From Chloroflexi bacterium RBG_16_68_14 (GTDB lineage Bacteria; Chloroflexota; Dehalococcoidia; DSTF01; RBG-16-68-14), in contig MGOB01000100.1 in the NCBI GenBank assembly GCA_001796995.1, positions 9,207 to 17,069 of the forward strand: a stretch of 7,863 bases of DNA, read 5' to 3'. Under the pieces are notes generated by a model. The model was given only the letters and a program-made list of their open reading frames with translations, had not been told where the DNA came from and searched no databases. The translations under genes and the position numbers were made by a program. Below, piece by piece: positions 1 through 5,822 of this stretch. Position 1 is the first letter of the stretch. The number at the start of each line of letters is the position of its first letter.

Positions 1-287
1 CGGGCCCCGCCGATGACGCGGCTGAGCATGTCCTGGCCCAGGCTGTTGGTGCCGAAGGGATGCGCCAGCGAAGGCCCAGCCAGCTGCGGACCGGTACTGA
101 TCTGCCTCGGATCGTACGGCGCGATGTAGGGGCCGAAGACGCCGAGAAAGACGAACCCGAGGACGATGACCAGCCCCACCATCCCGAGCGGGTTCTGTCG
201 CGCCACCCGCAGCAACGCCTGCCACTGGCGCGTCTCCGGCACGGCCAGCGCTTGCTCTTCGGGCAGCGCGACGGTGGTGACGGCCAT
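1..287 (-). CDS. ABC transporter permease, DppC/OppC type (N-terminal part, cut by window edge)
   Basis: This is the second inner-membrane permease of a peptide/nickel-type ABC importer. It would pair with the upstream DppB-like permease to form the channel. Only the first 95 codons are present; the frame is open at position 1. The protein begins MAVTTVALPEEQALAV. A short cytoplasmic leader is followed by a hydrophobic segment at about residues 36-55 (GMVGLVIVLGFVFLGVFGPY), then the IAPYDP element and an HPFGTNSLGQDMLSRVIGGA element. The last two are typical of the DppC/OppC N-terminus, which usually reads HPLGTD..GRD.LSR. The ATG lies only 2 nt after the TAA of the upstream permease, so translation is probably coupled; the Shine-Dalgarno is weak. 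The rest of the gene, and probably the ATPase genes, lie to the left. The substrate cannot be deduced. Confidence 0.9.
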   Translation of the reverse strand, partial: MAVTTVALPEEQALAVPETRQWQALLRVARQNPLGMVGLVIVLGFVFLGVFGPYIAPYDPRQISTGPQLAGPSLAHPFGTNSLGQDMLSRVIGGA

Positions 288-289
288 CG

Positions 290-1237
290 TTAGCGGAACC
301 TCACCCGGGGATCGACGAACGCGTAGGAGATGTCCTGCAGCAGGTTGATGCCCACCACGATGAGGGCGGCGTAGAGCACGGTAAACTGCACCACCGGCAG
401 GTCGCGGGCGAGGACCGACTGGAAGAAGAAGTTCCCCAGCCCATCGATGCTCATCACCCGCTCCAGGATGACGGAGCCGCTGAAGGCCGTCCCCAAGGTA
501 AAGGTGAGGACGGTGAGGACGGGGGCCAGCGTGTTGCGAAAGGCGTGGCGGAGGATAACCGCCCGCGGATGCAGCCCCTTCGCCGTCGCCGTCCGCACGT
601 AGTCGCTGCGCAGCACCTCCAGCAGGGTGCCGCGCACCAAGCGCATCAGCCCGGCAGCATGGCCCACGCCGAGCACCAGGGTGGGCGGCACGAACATCCG
701 GAAGTTCGTCCAGGGGTCCTCCCAGAGCGACACGTATCCACCCACCGGCGCGGCGTAGTTCCACAGCATGGAGGGGATGACGATGAGCAGCACCAGCAGG
801 AAGAACTCCGGGATGGACTGGCCGAAGACCGCGAAGGTGCGCACCGCATAGTCCAGCGGCGAGTTCCGCATGACCGCCGAGAGAATGCCAAAGGTGATGC
901 CGAAGGTGCCGCCGAAGAGCAAGGTCAGGAACATGATCTCGAAGCTGATGGGCAGGCGGCGCACCACCTCGCCCAGCACCTCCTGGCCGCCGTAGTAGGT
1001 GGTGCCCAGGTCGCCGGTGAGCACGTCCCCCATCCAGTCGAAGTACTGGACGACGATAGGCCGGTCCAGCCCCAGCACCTCACGGATGTTCGCCCGCTCC
1101 ACCTCGGTGCACTGCATGCCGCACATGATCGTCGCCGGGTCGCCCGGCACGACCCGGAGCAGGACGAAGGTGAAGGCGGAGATGGTGATCCCGATGATGG
1201 GGATGAAGAGCAGGCGGCGGACGGCGAAGCGCCACAC
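290..1237 (-). CDS. ABC transporter permease, DppB/OppB type
   Basis: This 315-residue inner-membrane permease is of normal length for the DppB/OppB family (BPD_transp_1 fold). Residues 9-28 form the first membrane helix, followed by the family signature VVPGDPA at 29-35. Further hydrophobic stretches lie at about 100-122, 134-160, 183-200, 236-258 and 283-300. The cytoplasmic EAA-type loop that docks on the ATPase is at about 211-243 (SDYVRTATAKGL, then RHAFRNTLAPVL). The C-terminus DPRVRF is also typical. The start is GTG at 1237, 6 nt after the solute-binding gene's TAG. It was chosen because MWRFAVRRLLFIPIIG is the expected N-terminus and because a GAGGGAG Shine-Dalgarno overlaps the end of the upstream gene, although its spacing of about 10 nt is long. 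The gene is the middle member of a leftward operon. The cargo class (peptide, nickel, other) is not resolvable. Confidence 0.95.
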   Translation of the reverse strand: MWRFAVRRLLFIPIIGITISAFTFVLLRVVPGDPATIMCGMQCTEVERANIREVLGLDRPIVVQYFDWMGDVLTGDLGTTYYGGQEVLGEVVRRLPISFEIMFLTLLFGGTFGITFGILSAVMRNSPLDYAVRTFAVFGQSIPEFFLLVLLIVIPSMLWNYAAPVGGYVSLWEDPWTNFRMFVPPTLVLGVGHAAGLMRLVRGTLLEVLRSDYVRTATAKGLHPRAVILRHAFRNTLAPVLTVLTFTLGTAFSGSVILERVMSIDGLGNFFFQSVLARDLPVVQFTVLYAALIVVGINLLQDISYAFVDPRVRFR

Positions 1238-1243
1238 GGAGGT

Positions 1244-2962
1244 CTAACTCCCTCGCAGCGAGGTGTCGATCCAGGAGCGCCCGTTGAAGAGGCCGAAAGA
1301 GCCTCGCCCCTCGACGGTGCCCTTGAACCAGTGCCAGCGGGCACCGAAGCCGACCGAGGAGTAGAGGTTGAGCATGGGGCCCCACTTGCCGATGATCAGC
1401 CGCTGCGCCTCCCGCACCTTCTCGACCCGGGGCTCGAACTCCATTTCCGTGTTCGCAGCCGCTACCGCCGCGATGACCTCGTCGTCGAAGAAGCCCATGT
1501 TGTTCCGGCCGCGCACGTCGTCCTGCGGACCGATGGGCGACTCGTTGGTGTAGAAGGTGAGCGGCAGGTAGGGGTCCTCGTAGGGAAGCTGGGTGAAGCT
1601 AGTCATGTCAAACTCACCCTGGTTCAGCGTGCGCGGCAGCCAGACGGTGAGGAGGTCCTGGTCCTCCAGGCGCACCTTCACTCCGGCCCGTCCGAGCTGA
1701 TCCTTCAGCACCTGCGCTTGCTTCGCGTTCTCCTCGCTTGACCAGAACTTAAGGGTGAATTCCCGCTCGAAGGGGAAGTCGGCCTCCTCCAGCAGCCGCC
1801 GCGCCTCCTCGGTGTCGTGGCGGAAGTACTCCTGGAGAGCGGGGTCGTCTTCGTCCAGGGCGTAGAGCGCCTGGGCGGGCGGCACGATGCCAGCCCGCAC
1901 TCCGCCCGCCGGGTCCAGCTCGACCAGCTGGATCAGCTCCTCGCGGTCGATGGCCAGGTTGATGGCGTGGCGGACGCGCTCGTCGTCGAAGGGGGGTGTC
2001 ATCTTGAGCATCAGGACGCTGTAGTCCCGGGAGAGGTCGGAGGTGATGATGATCTGGTCGCCCAGGTCCGCCTTCATCTGGTCCGCCTCCAGCTTGTTGC
2101 CGAGGCTGATGGTATCGAGGTTACCAGCGCGGAACTGGGCCTGGGCCGCCGTCGCCTCCGTGATCAGGATGTAGTCGAGTCCGCCCACGTAGGGCTCGCC
2201 GGGGATGCGCCAGCGCGGGTGGACTCGGAACTTCAGGTTCCCTCCGTTCCGGTGGCTCTCGAGGAAGAAGCGCCCGGAGCCGATGACGTCCCGCGCCAGG
2301 AACTCGTCATTGTCCAGGATCTCGGCGGGCAGGACGGAGGAGCTGGCGGGAGAGCCCGCCGCGGTGATACCGAACATCCAGGCGAAGGGCCGCTTCTGCT
2401 TGATCACGACCGTCCGCTCGTCCGGCGCCTCCACCGACTCCATGATCCGGCGCAGCCACTCGCGGCCGAGCCCGAAGGGGTCGTCGCGGAACTTGGCCCA
2501 GCTCGCGGGCACGTCGCTGGCCAGCACCCGGCGGCCGCTGACCGGCGGCTTGTCGTGGTAATACGCCTCCCGGATGGTGATGTTGACCTGGAGGGCATCG
2601 GGGTCGACGATCTCGATGCCGTCGTCCTCGGCCAGGAAAGGCACGATCTCTCCCGTGTCCAGGGGCACGTACCAGAGATGGTCGTAGGTAGTGAAACCGA
2701 AGACGAGCGACGAGAGCAGGGAGGTGAGCCCGAAGGGGCTGAGCGAGGGGTAAGGGGCGTTCTGCTGCATCCGGAGGATGCCGCCCTTGGTGGGCGTCTC
2801 GTCCGCCTCCGGCGTCAGGCCGCCGCTGGGGCCGGTCCCGCCGTCACCGGCGCAACCGGCGAGGGTGAGGGCGCCAACCCCCAGGGCAGCGCCACCGGCG
2901 CGCCCCAGGAGCCGGCGGCGGCTCAGCCGCTGCTTCAGGATGCGATCGTAGATCCGTGCCAT
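1244..2962 (-). CDS. ABC transporter solute-binding lipoprotein, family 5 (peptide/nickel type), Tat signal
   Basis: This 572-residue extracytoplasmic binding protein captures substrate for the two downstream permeases. Residues 14-19 (SRRRLL) form a twin-arginine motif. A hydrophobic stretch ends in a lipobox, LAGC at 34-37, so Cys37 is the predicted lipidated residue. Export as a folded Tat lipoprotein is inferred. A low-complexity linker rich in Gly/Thr/Pro follows. The family 5 hallmark PPFDDERVRHAINLAIDREE lies at about 323-342, and the C-terminal half has the usual second lobe. The length suits the family (500-600). The ATG at 2962 was preferred to an in-frame start at 3019 because it has a strong AAGGAGG 5 nt upstream and because the extra 19 residues (MGAGCADPRPRRRSDKEAS) have no signal-peptide character. 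Family 5 includes oligopeptide, dipeptide, nickel and sugar-oligomer binders, so substrate is undetermined. Confidence 0.95.
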   Translation of the reverse strand: MARIYDRILKQRLSRRRLLGRAGGAALGVGALTLAGCAGDGGTGPSGGLTPEADETPTKGGILRMQQNAPYPSLSPFGLTSLLSSLVFGFTTYDHLWYVPLDTGEIVPFLAEDDGIEIVDPDALQVNITIREAYYHDKPPVSGRRVLASDVPASWAKFRDDPFGLGREWLRRIMESVEAPDERTVVIKQKRPFAWMFGITAAGSPASSSVLPAEILDNDEFLARDVIGSGRFFLESHRNGGNLKFRVHPRWRIPGEPYVGGLDYILITEATAAQAQFRAGNLDTISLGNKLEADQMKADLGDQIIITSDLSRDYSVLMLKMTPPFDDERVRHAINLAIDREELIQLVELDPAGGVRAGIVPPAQALYALDEDDPALQEYFRHDTEEARRLLEEADFPFEREFTLKFWSSEENAKQAQVLKDQLGRAGVKVRLEDQDLLTVWLPRTLNQGEFDMTSFTQLPYEDPYLPLTFYTNESPIGPQDDVRGRNNMGFFDDEVIAAVAAANTEMEFEPRVEKVREAQRLIIGKWGPMLNLYSSVGFGARWHWFKGTVEGRGSFGLFNGRSWIDTSLRGS

Positions 2963-2967
2963 GCTTG

Positions 2968-2974
2968 CCTCCTT
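2968..2974 (-). promoter_or_regulatory. Strong Shine-Dalgarno of the solute-binding protein gene
   Basis: AAGGAGG on the minus strand lies 5 nt before the ATG at 2962. It decides the start of the lipoprotein gene and excludes the longer in-frame alternative at 3019. Confidence 0.85.
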
Positions 2975-3045
2975 GTCGCTGCGCCGGCGGGGACGGGGAT
3001 CGGCGCAACCAGCTCCCACCCGGGGATCATCACTGAACGCCCTTC

Positions 3046-3074
3046 ATGTAGTACGGAATCCTCTCGCTTGTCAA
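3046..3074 (-). promoter_or_regulatory. Candidate promoter of the leftward ABC importer operon
   Basis: A perfect TTGACA -35 (minus strand, 3074-3069) is followed after 17 nt by CTACAT at 3051-3046, a poor -10 match. Overlapping registers (TACTAC, TACATG) are slightly better but give worse spacing. Transcription would start near 3039, leaving a leader of about 76 nt. The -35 and the position support it; the -10 is weak. Confidence 0.4.
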
Positions 3075-3144
3075 GTGCCGGCAGCACCCCGGCCCTCGCG
3101 TGGCCCTTCCGTAGGCGACGGGCAGCAACGTCTCGGGGGTTCGC

Positions 3145-3174
3145 TTGACGCCCTTCTGCTCCCCCGCCTAGAAT
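3145..3174 (+). promoter_or_regulatory. Candidate sigma-70-type promoter of the methyltransferase-plsX unit
   Basis: TTGACG (3145-3150), an 18-nt spacer and TAGAAT (3169-3174) each match the consensus at five of six positions. The predicted transcription start is near 3181, only about 13 nt before the methyltransferase ATG at 3194. The leader would be very short and lacks a Shine-Dalgarno. Confidence 0.55.
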
Positions 3175-3193
3175 CCTAACACGTCCCGTTCCC

Positions 3194-4009
3194 ATGGCTG
3201 ACATCCACGCCGACCTGCCTGAGCTGTTCGACCTAGACTGCGGCGACTTCGCCGACGACCTCTCGTTCTACGAGAGCCTGGCCCGCCGCAGCGAGGGCCC
3301 CGTCCTGGAGCTGGGCGTCGGCACCGGCCGGGTCGCCATTCCCCTGGCCCGGGCCGGCTGGGAGGTGTGGGGCATCGACCTCTCGGAGGCGATGCTGGCC
3401 CGCGCCCGCTACAAGACCGGTCAGGCGCTGGTCCTTCCGAGGGAAGGACGGCTCCACCTCCTCCCGGGGGACATGCGGGACTTTGAGCTGGGCCGCCGGT
3501 TCGACCTCATCTTCGCCGGGCTGGGCACCTTCCATCACCTCCTCACTCCGGACGACCAGCGATCCTGCCTGCGCTGCGTCCGCCGGCATCTGGCGCCCGG
3601 CGGCCTCTTCGTCTGCGACCTGCGCCCCCTCCTGTTCAGCGCGTGGGAGCGGGGCGCCAGCGTGCCCCTCCTCCACGACTGGACTCGTGTCCTGCCCAGC
3701 ACGGGGGAGACGGTGGCCAAGCTGCGCTCCGTGCGCGCCGACCCCGCCCGACAGGTGCAGCACGAAACGCACATCTATGACCGCCTCCTGGCGGACGGGA
3801 CGGTGCGTCGCGTGGTCGCCACGGTTGACCTGCGCTTCACCACTCGGTATGAGATGGAAGGATTGCTGCGGGAGGCGGGCCTGGAGCTCGATCAAGTGTA
3901 CGGAGACTTCGATCTCTCGCCCTACGATGACGCCAGCGAGTACCTGATCACCGTCGCCCGCAGGTCCCCGTCCGGCAGGCGGAGGCGCAGCCCGAAGGAG
4001 TCGACATGA
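3194..4009 (+). CDS. Class I SAM-dependent methyltransferase
   Basis: This 271-residue soluble protein has a Rossmann-type methyltransferase core. Motif I, LELGVGTGR, is at 38-46 and binds S-adenosylmethionine. The acidic residue ending the second strand is Asp62 (GIDLSEAML), expected to bind the SAM ribose. GDMRDF at 92-97 is the adenine-contacting region. FDLIFAGLGTFHHL followed by LAPGGLFVCDL forms the usual strands 4 and 5 of the Methyltransf_11/25 group. The C-terminal third probably shapes the substrate pocket, and the extreme C-terminus is Arg/Ser-rich. The methyl acceptor cannot be inferred. The only plausible start is the ATG at 3194; no Shine-Dalgarno precedes it, and the likely promoter lies so close that the message may be near-leaderless. 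The stop overlaps the plsX start as ATGA, so the two genes are almost certainly co-transcribed and translationally coupled. Confidence 0.9.
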   Translation: MADIHADLPELFDLDCGDFADDLSFYESLARRSEGPVLELGVGTGRVAIPLARAGWEVWGIDLSEAMLARARYKTGQALVLPREGRLHLLPGDMRDFELGRRFDLIFAGLGTFHHLLTPDDQRSCLRCVRRHLAPGGLFVCDLRPLLFSAWERGASVPLLHDWTRVLPSTGETVAKLRSVRADPARQVQHETHIYDRLLADGTVRRVVATVDLRFTTRYEMEGLLREAGLELDQVYGDFDLSPYDDASEYLITVARRSPSGRRRRSPKEST

Positions 4010-5055
4010 TCATCGCCCTCGATGCTATGGGAGGAGACCGGGCCCCCGCCGAGCCGGTGAAGGGCGCTCTTCTGGCGAACCGCGAGCTGGGGTTGCAGGT
4101 CGCCCTCGTCGGCTTGCCGGAGATGGTCCGGGAGGAGCTGGCCCATCACGGCCCGGTGCCCTCCGGGATCGAGGTGGTGGCGGCCAGCCAGGCCATCGCC
4201 ATGGACGAGGCGCCGGCGCTGGCGGTGCGCCAGAAGAAGGACGCCTCCATCAACGTCGCCATGGACCTGGTGAAGCGGGGTGTGGCCGGCGGCGTCGTCT
4301 CCGCCGGCAACACAGGGGCGTTGATGGCCTCGGCGCTTCTCAACCTGGGCCGGGTGCCCGGCATCGAGCGCCCCGCCATCGGCACCATGGCGCCCTACAC
4401 CAGCCCGGGGACGCTGGTGCTGGACGTGGGCGCCAACGTGGACTGCAAGCCGTCCTACCTGGTGCAGTTCGCCCAGATGGGGGCGGTCTACATGGAGCGG
4501 GTGTACGGCATTGAGCGCCCGCGAGTGGGCCTCTTCAACATCGGCGAGGAGCCGACCAAAGGGAACGAGCTCACCCAGGAGGTGTACGCGCGGCTGCGTG
4601 AGTCGGGCCTCCACTTCATCGGCAACGTGGAGCCCGACCGCGTCCACCACGGTCTTGTCGATGTCGTCGTTACCGACGGGTTCACCGGCAACCTGGCAGT
4701 CAAGGCGGCGGAGGGCACCGCCGACTTCATCTTCAGCCAGCTCAAGGCCGTGATCCAGAGCCGTCCCCAGTACCGTCTCGCCGCGCTCCTCTTGCGGCCG
4801 GCGCTGCTCCGGTTGCGACGGCGGATGGACTACGGGGAGTACGGCGGCGCGCCGCTGCTGGGCGTGAACGGGGTGGTCATCGTCGCCCACGGGCGGGCGG
4901 ACGCCCAGGCGATGAAGAACGCCCTGCGCACCGCCCAGGAGGCGGCGAGCTCCGGGATGCTGGACGCCATGCGAGACGCCCTGGGGACGGGAGCTTCAGG
5001 GGCGAGGGCGGCGGGATCTAGCGGGCCGTCGAACTCAGGCGAGACCAGTGCCTGA
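4006..5055 (+). CDS. plsX: Phosphate acyltransferase PlsX
   Basis: PlsX converts acyl-ACP and inorganic phosphate to acyl-phosphate, the donor used by PlsY to start phosphatidic acid synthesis. It acts as a peripheral enzyme at the cytoplasmic membrane. Family landmarks appear in order: LDAMGGD (5-11), KKDASINVAM (77-86), SAGNTGALM (99-107), DVGANVDCKP (140-149), NIGEEPTKG (178-186), VVTDGFTGN (221-229), and DYGEYGGAPLLGVNG (275-289). The length of 349 is at the upper end for PlsX because a tail of about 22 residues after position 327 is Gly/Ala/Ser-rich and probably disordered. AAGGAG at 3995-4000 lies 5 nt before the ATG, and the ATG overlaps the methyltransferase stop. The commonly seen partners rpmF, fabH and fabD are absent here. 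The last 38 bp overlap the 3' end of the convergent csoR gene. Confidence 0.97.
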   Translation: MIIALDAMGGDRAPAEPVKGALLANRELGLQVALVGLPEMVREELAHHGPVPSGIEVVAASQAIAMDEAPALAVRQKKDASINVAMDLVKRGVAGGVVSAGNTGALMASALLNLGRVPGIERPAIGTMAPYTSPGTLVLDVGANVDCKPSYLVQFAQMGAVYMERVYGIERPRVGLFNIGEEPTKGNELTQEVYARLRESGLHFIGNVEPDRVHHGLVDVVVTDGFTGNLAVKAAEGTADFIFSQLKAVIQSRPQYRLAALLLRPALLRLRRRMDYGEYGGAPLLGVNGVVIVAHGRADAQAMKNALRTAQEAASSGMLDAMRDALGTGASGARAAGSSGPSNSGETSA

Positions 5056-5332
5056 GGGAGTGGCGCAGCTCGCGCAGCTTCTCCTCGTCCACCGGCAGGC
5101 CGTCCAGCACGCAGCGCTGGAGATGAATCTCAAGGATCAGCAGCCCCACCTGCTCCACGGCGGCGCGCACCGCCAGGATCTGCGTTAGCAGGTTGTCGCA
5201 CGGCTCGCAGCCCGCCTCCTGCGAGGCCCGCTCCCCAGCCAGGCGGTCCAGCATCGCCTGGAGCCCCCGCACCTGGCCCTCGATACGGCGGAGGCGGGTT
5301 CTAGCTTGCCGGGTCAGGTCTGGCTCAGACAC
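5018..5332 (-). CDS. csoR: CsoR-family metal-sensing transcriptional repressor (Cu(I)-type ligands)
   Basis: This 104-residue all-helical repressor belongs to the CsoR/RcnR family (DUF156). The DNA-binding helix carries RLRRIEGQVRGLQAML (13-28). Cys45, His70 and Cys74 have spacings of 25 and 4 residues, identical to the Cu(I) ligands Cys36/His61/Cys65 of Mycobacterium tuberculosis CsoR. This argues for a copper sensor rather than RcnR or the Cys-Cys persulfide sensor CstR. Unusually, the stretch between the first helix and Cys45 is about ten residues longer than in that protein and contains Cys42, making a CEPC motif. The start is GTG at 5332, with AGAGGAG 5 nt upstream; a nearby ATG at 5337 is out of frame. 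The gene is divergent from trxA, with a matching operator between them, so it probably represses both itself and trxA-trxB. The Cu(I) assignment is an inference from residues. Confidence 0.92.
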   Translation of the reverse strand: MSEPDLTRQARTRLRRIEGQVRGLQAMLDRLAGERASQEAGCEPCDNLLTQILAVRAAVEQVGLLILEIHLQRCVLDGLPVDEEKLRELRHSLRHWSRLSSTAR

Positions 5333-5383
5333 GACATCTCCTCTAAGGTGTAGGATGGAAGGGGAACAGACAGCGAGCCCTCA

Positions 5384-5413
5384 TTGACATACCCCCTGGG
5401 GGTATGCTAGCAT
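5384..5413 (+). promoter_or_regulatory. Candidate promoter of the trxA-trxB operon
   Basis: A perfect TTGACA at 5384-5389 is followed, after 18 nt, by TAGCAT at 5408-5413. Transcription would begin near 5420, giving a leader of about 33 nt before trxA. The CsoR-type palindrome overlaps the last bases of the -35 and most of the spacer, the expected position for repression by blocking RNA polymerase. Confidence 0.6.
5388..5406. promoter_or_regulatory. CsoR-type operator, perfect 19-bp palindrome
   Basis: CATACCCCC-T-GGGGGTATG is a perfect inverted repeat with 9-bp arms around one central base at 5397. Runs of C and G flanked by TA and TA match the known operator type of CsoR-family repressors (TACCCC...GGGGTA). 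A csoR gene next door makes the assignment strong. The site overlaps the trxA -35/spacer, and the -10 and start-site region of the candidate csoR promoter. Confidence 0.85.
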
Positions 5414-5431
5414 ATGCACGAGGATTGTCAA
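5404..5431 (-). promoter_or_regulatory. Candidate promoter of csoR, overlapping the trxA promoter
   Basis: On the minus strand TTGACA (5431-5426) is followed after 16 nt by TAGCAT (5409-5404). The predicted start is near 5397, the centre of the CsoR palindrome, giving a leader of about 65 nt. The -10 hexamers of the two opposing promoters share the palindrome ATGCTAGCAT at 5404-5413. Confidence 0.5.
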
Positions 5432-5452
5432 GCCCCAAGAGGAGGAGAGAAG

Positions 5453-5779
5453 ATGGCGAAGCCGCGCGAGGTCACCGACAACACCTTTGAGCAAGAGGTC
5501 ATCCAGGCCACCAAGCCTGTCCTCGTCGACTTCTGGGCCCCCTGGTGCGGCCCCTGCCGCATGGTCGCCCCCATCGTAGAAGAGCTGGCCGAAGAGTACG
5601 ACGGCCAGGTCGAGTTCGTCAAACTGAACACGGACGACAATCCTAACACCGCCATCAAGTACGGAATCCGCAGCATCCCAACCCTGCTGGTTTTCAAGGA
5701 CGGCCGGCCCGTCGGCCAGATCGTAGGCTTCCGTCCCAAGAGCGACCTGAAGCAACGTCTGGACGCCGTCGTCGGCTAG
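5453..5779 (+). CDS. trxA: Thioredoxin
   Basis: This 108-residue cytoplasmic dithiol-disulfide oxidoreductase reduces protein disulfides and is itself recycled by the thioredoxin reductase encoded next. The active site WCGPC is at 31-35 (Cys32 and Cys35). The buried Asp26 lies in VDFWAP, and the conserved cis-proline is Pro76 in IRSIPTLLVF. Length and motif order are those of classical thioredoxin 1. The start at 5453 has GGAGG (5441-5445) 7 nt upstream. An in-frame ATG at 5414 was rejected because it has no Shine-Dalgarno, lies upstream of the predicted transcription start, and adds 13 residues foreign to the family. Transcription is probably controlled by CsoR through the palindrome at 5388-5406, which would make this a metal- or thiol-stress-inducible thioredoxin rather than a purely housekeeping one. 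Confidence 0.97.
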   Translation: MAKPREVTDNTFEQEVIQATKPVLVDFWAPWCGPCRMVAPIVEELAEEYDGQVEFVKLNTDDNPNTAIKYGIRSIPTLLVFKDGRPVGQIVGFRPKSDLKQRLDAVVG

Positions 5780-5807
5780 GGGCAACCCTGTTCCCAGCCC
5801 CATTTTC

Positions 5808-5815
5808 AGAAGGGA
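5808..5815 (+). promoter_or_regulatory. Shine-Dalgarno that places the trxB start at an ACG codon
   Basis: AGAAGGGA ends 7 nt before ACG at 5823. No ATG, GTG or TTG occurs in any frame between the trxA stop and the FAD-binding motif of trxB, so this element is the main evidence for the start site. Confidence 0.6.
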
Positions 5816-5822
5816 CGCCGCG

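Noticed and set aside
545..1741. Long plus-strand open frame of 398 codons
   Set aside because: It is antisense to the DppB-type permease and solute-binding genes, has a composition dominated by His, Gln, Arg and Asp typical of frames opposite GC-rich genes, and shows no domain.
1817..3148. Plus-strand open frame of 443 codons
   Set aside because: It is fully opposite the family 5 solute-binding gene and its promoter, has no recognisable motif, and has the composition of a shadow frame.
3922..4890. Minus-strand open frame of 322 codons
   Set aside because: It is antisense to plsX, which is unmistakable; the translation is His- and Asp-rich with no motif.
5414..5452. Upstream in-frame ATG for trxA
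   Set aside because: It has no Shine-Dalgarno, lies before the predicted transcription start, and adds residues absent from thioredoxins.
5779..5806. Hairpin GGGGC...GCCCC followed by ATTTT between trxA and trxB
   Set aside because: The stem is only 5 bp with a 13-nt loop and the T-run is short; it is too weak to call a terminator or attenuator without expression data.
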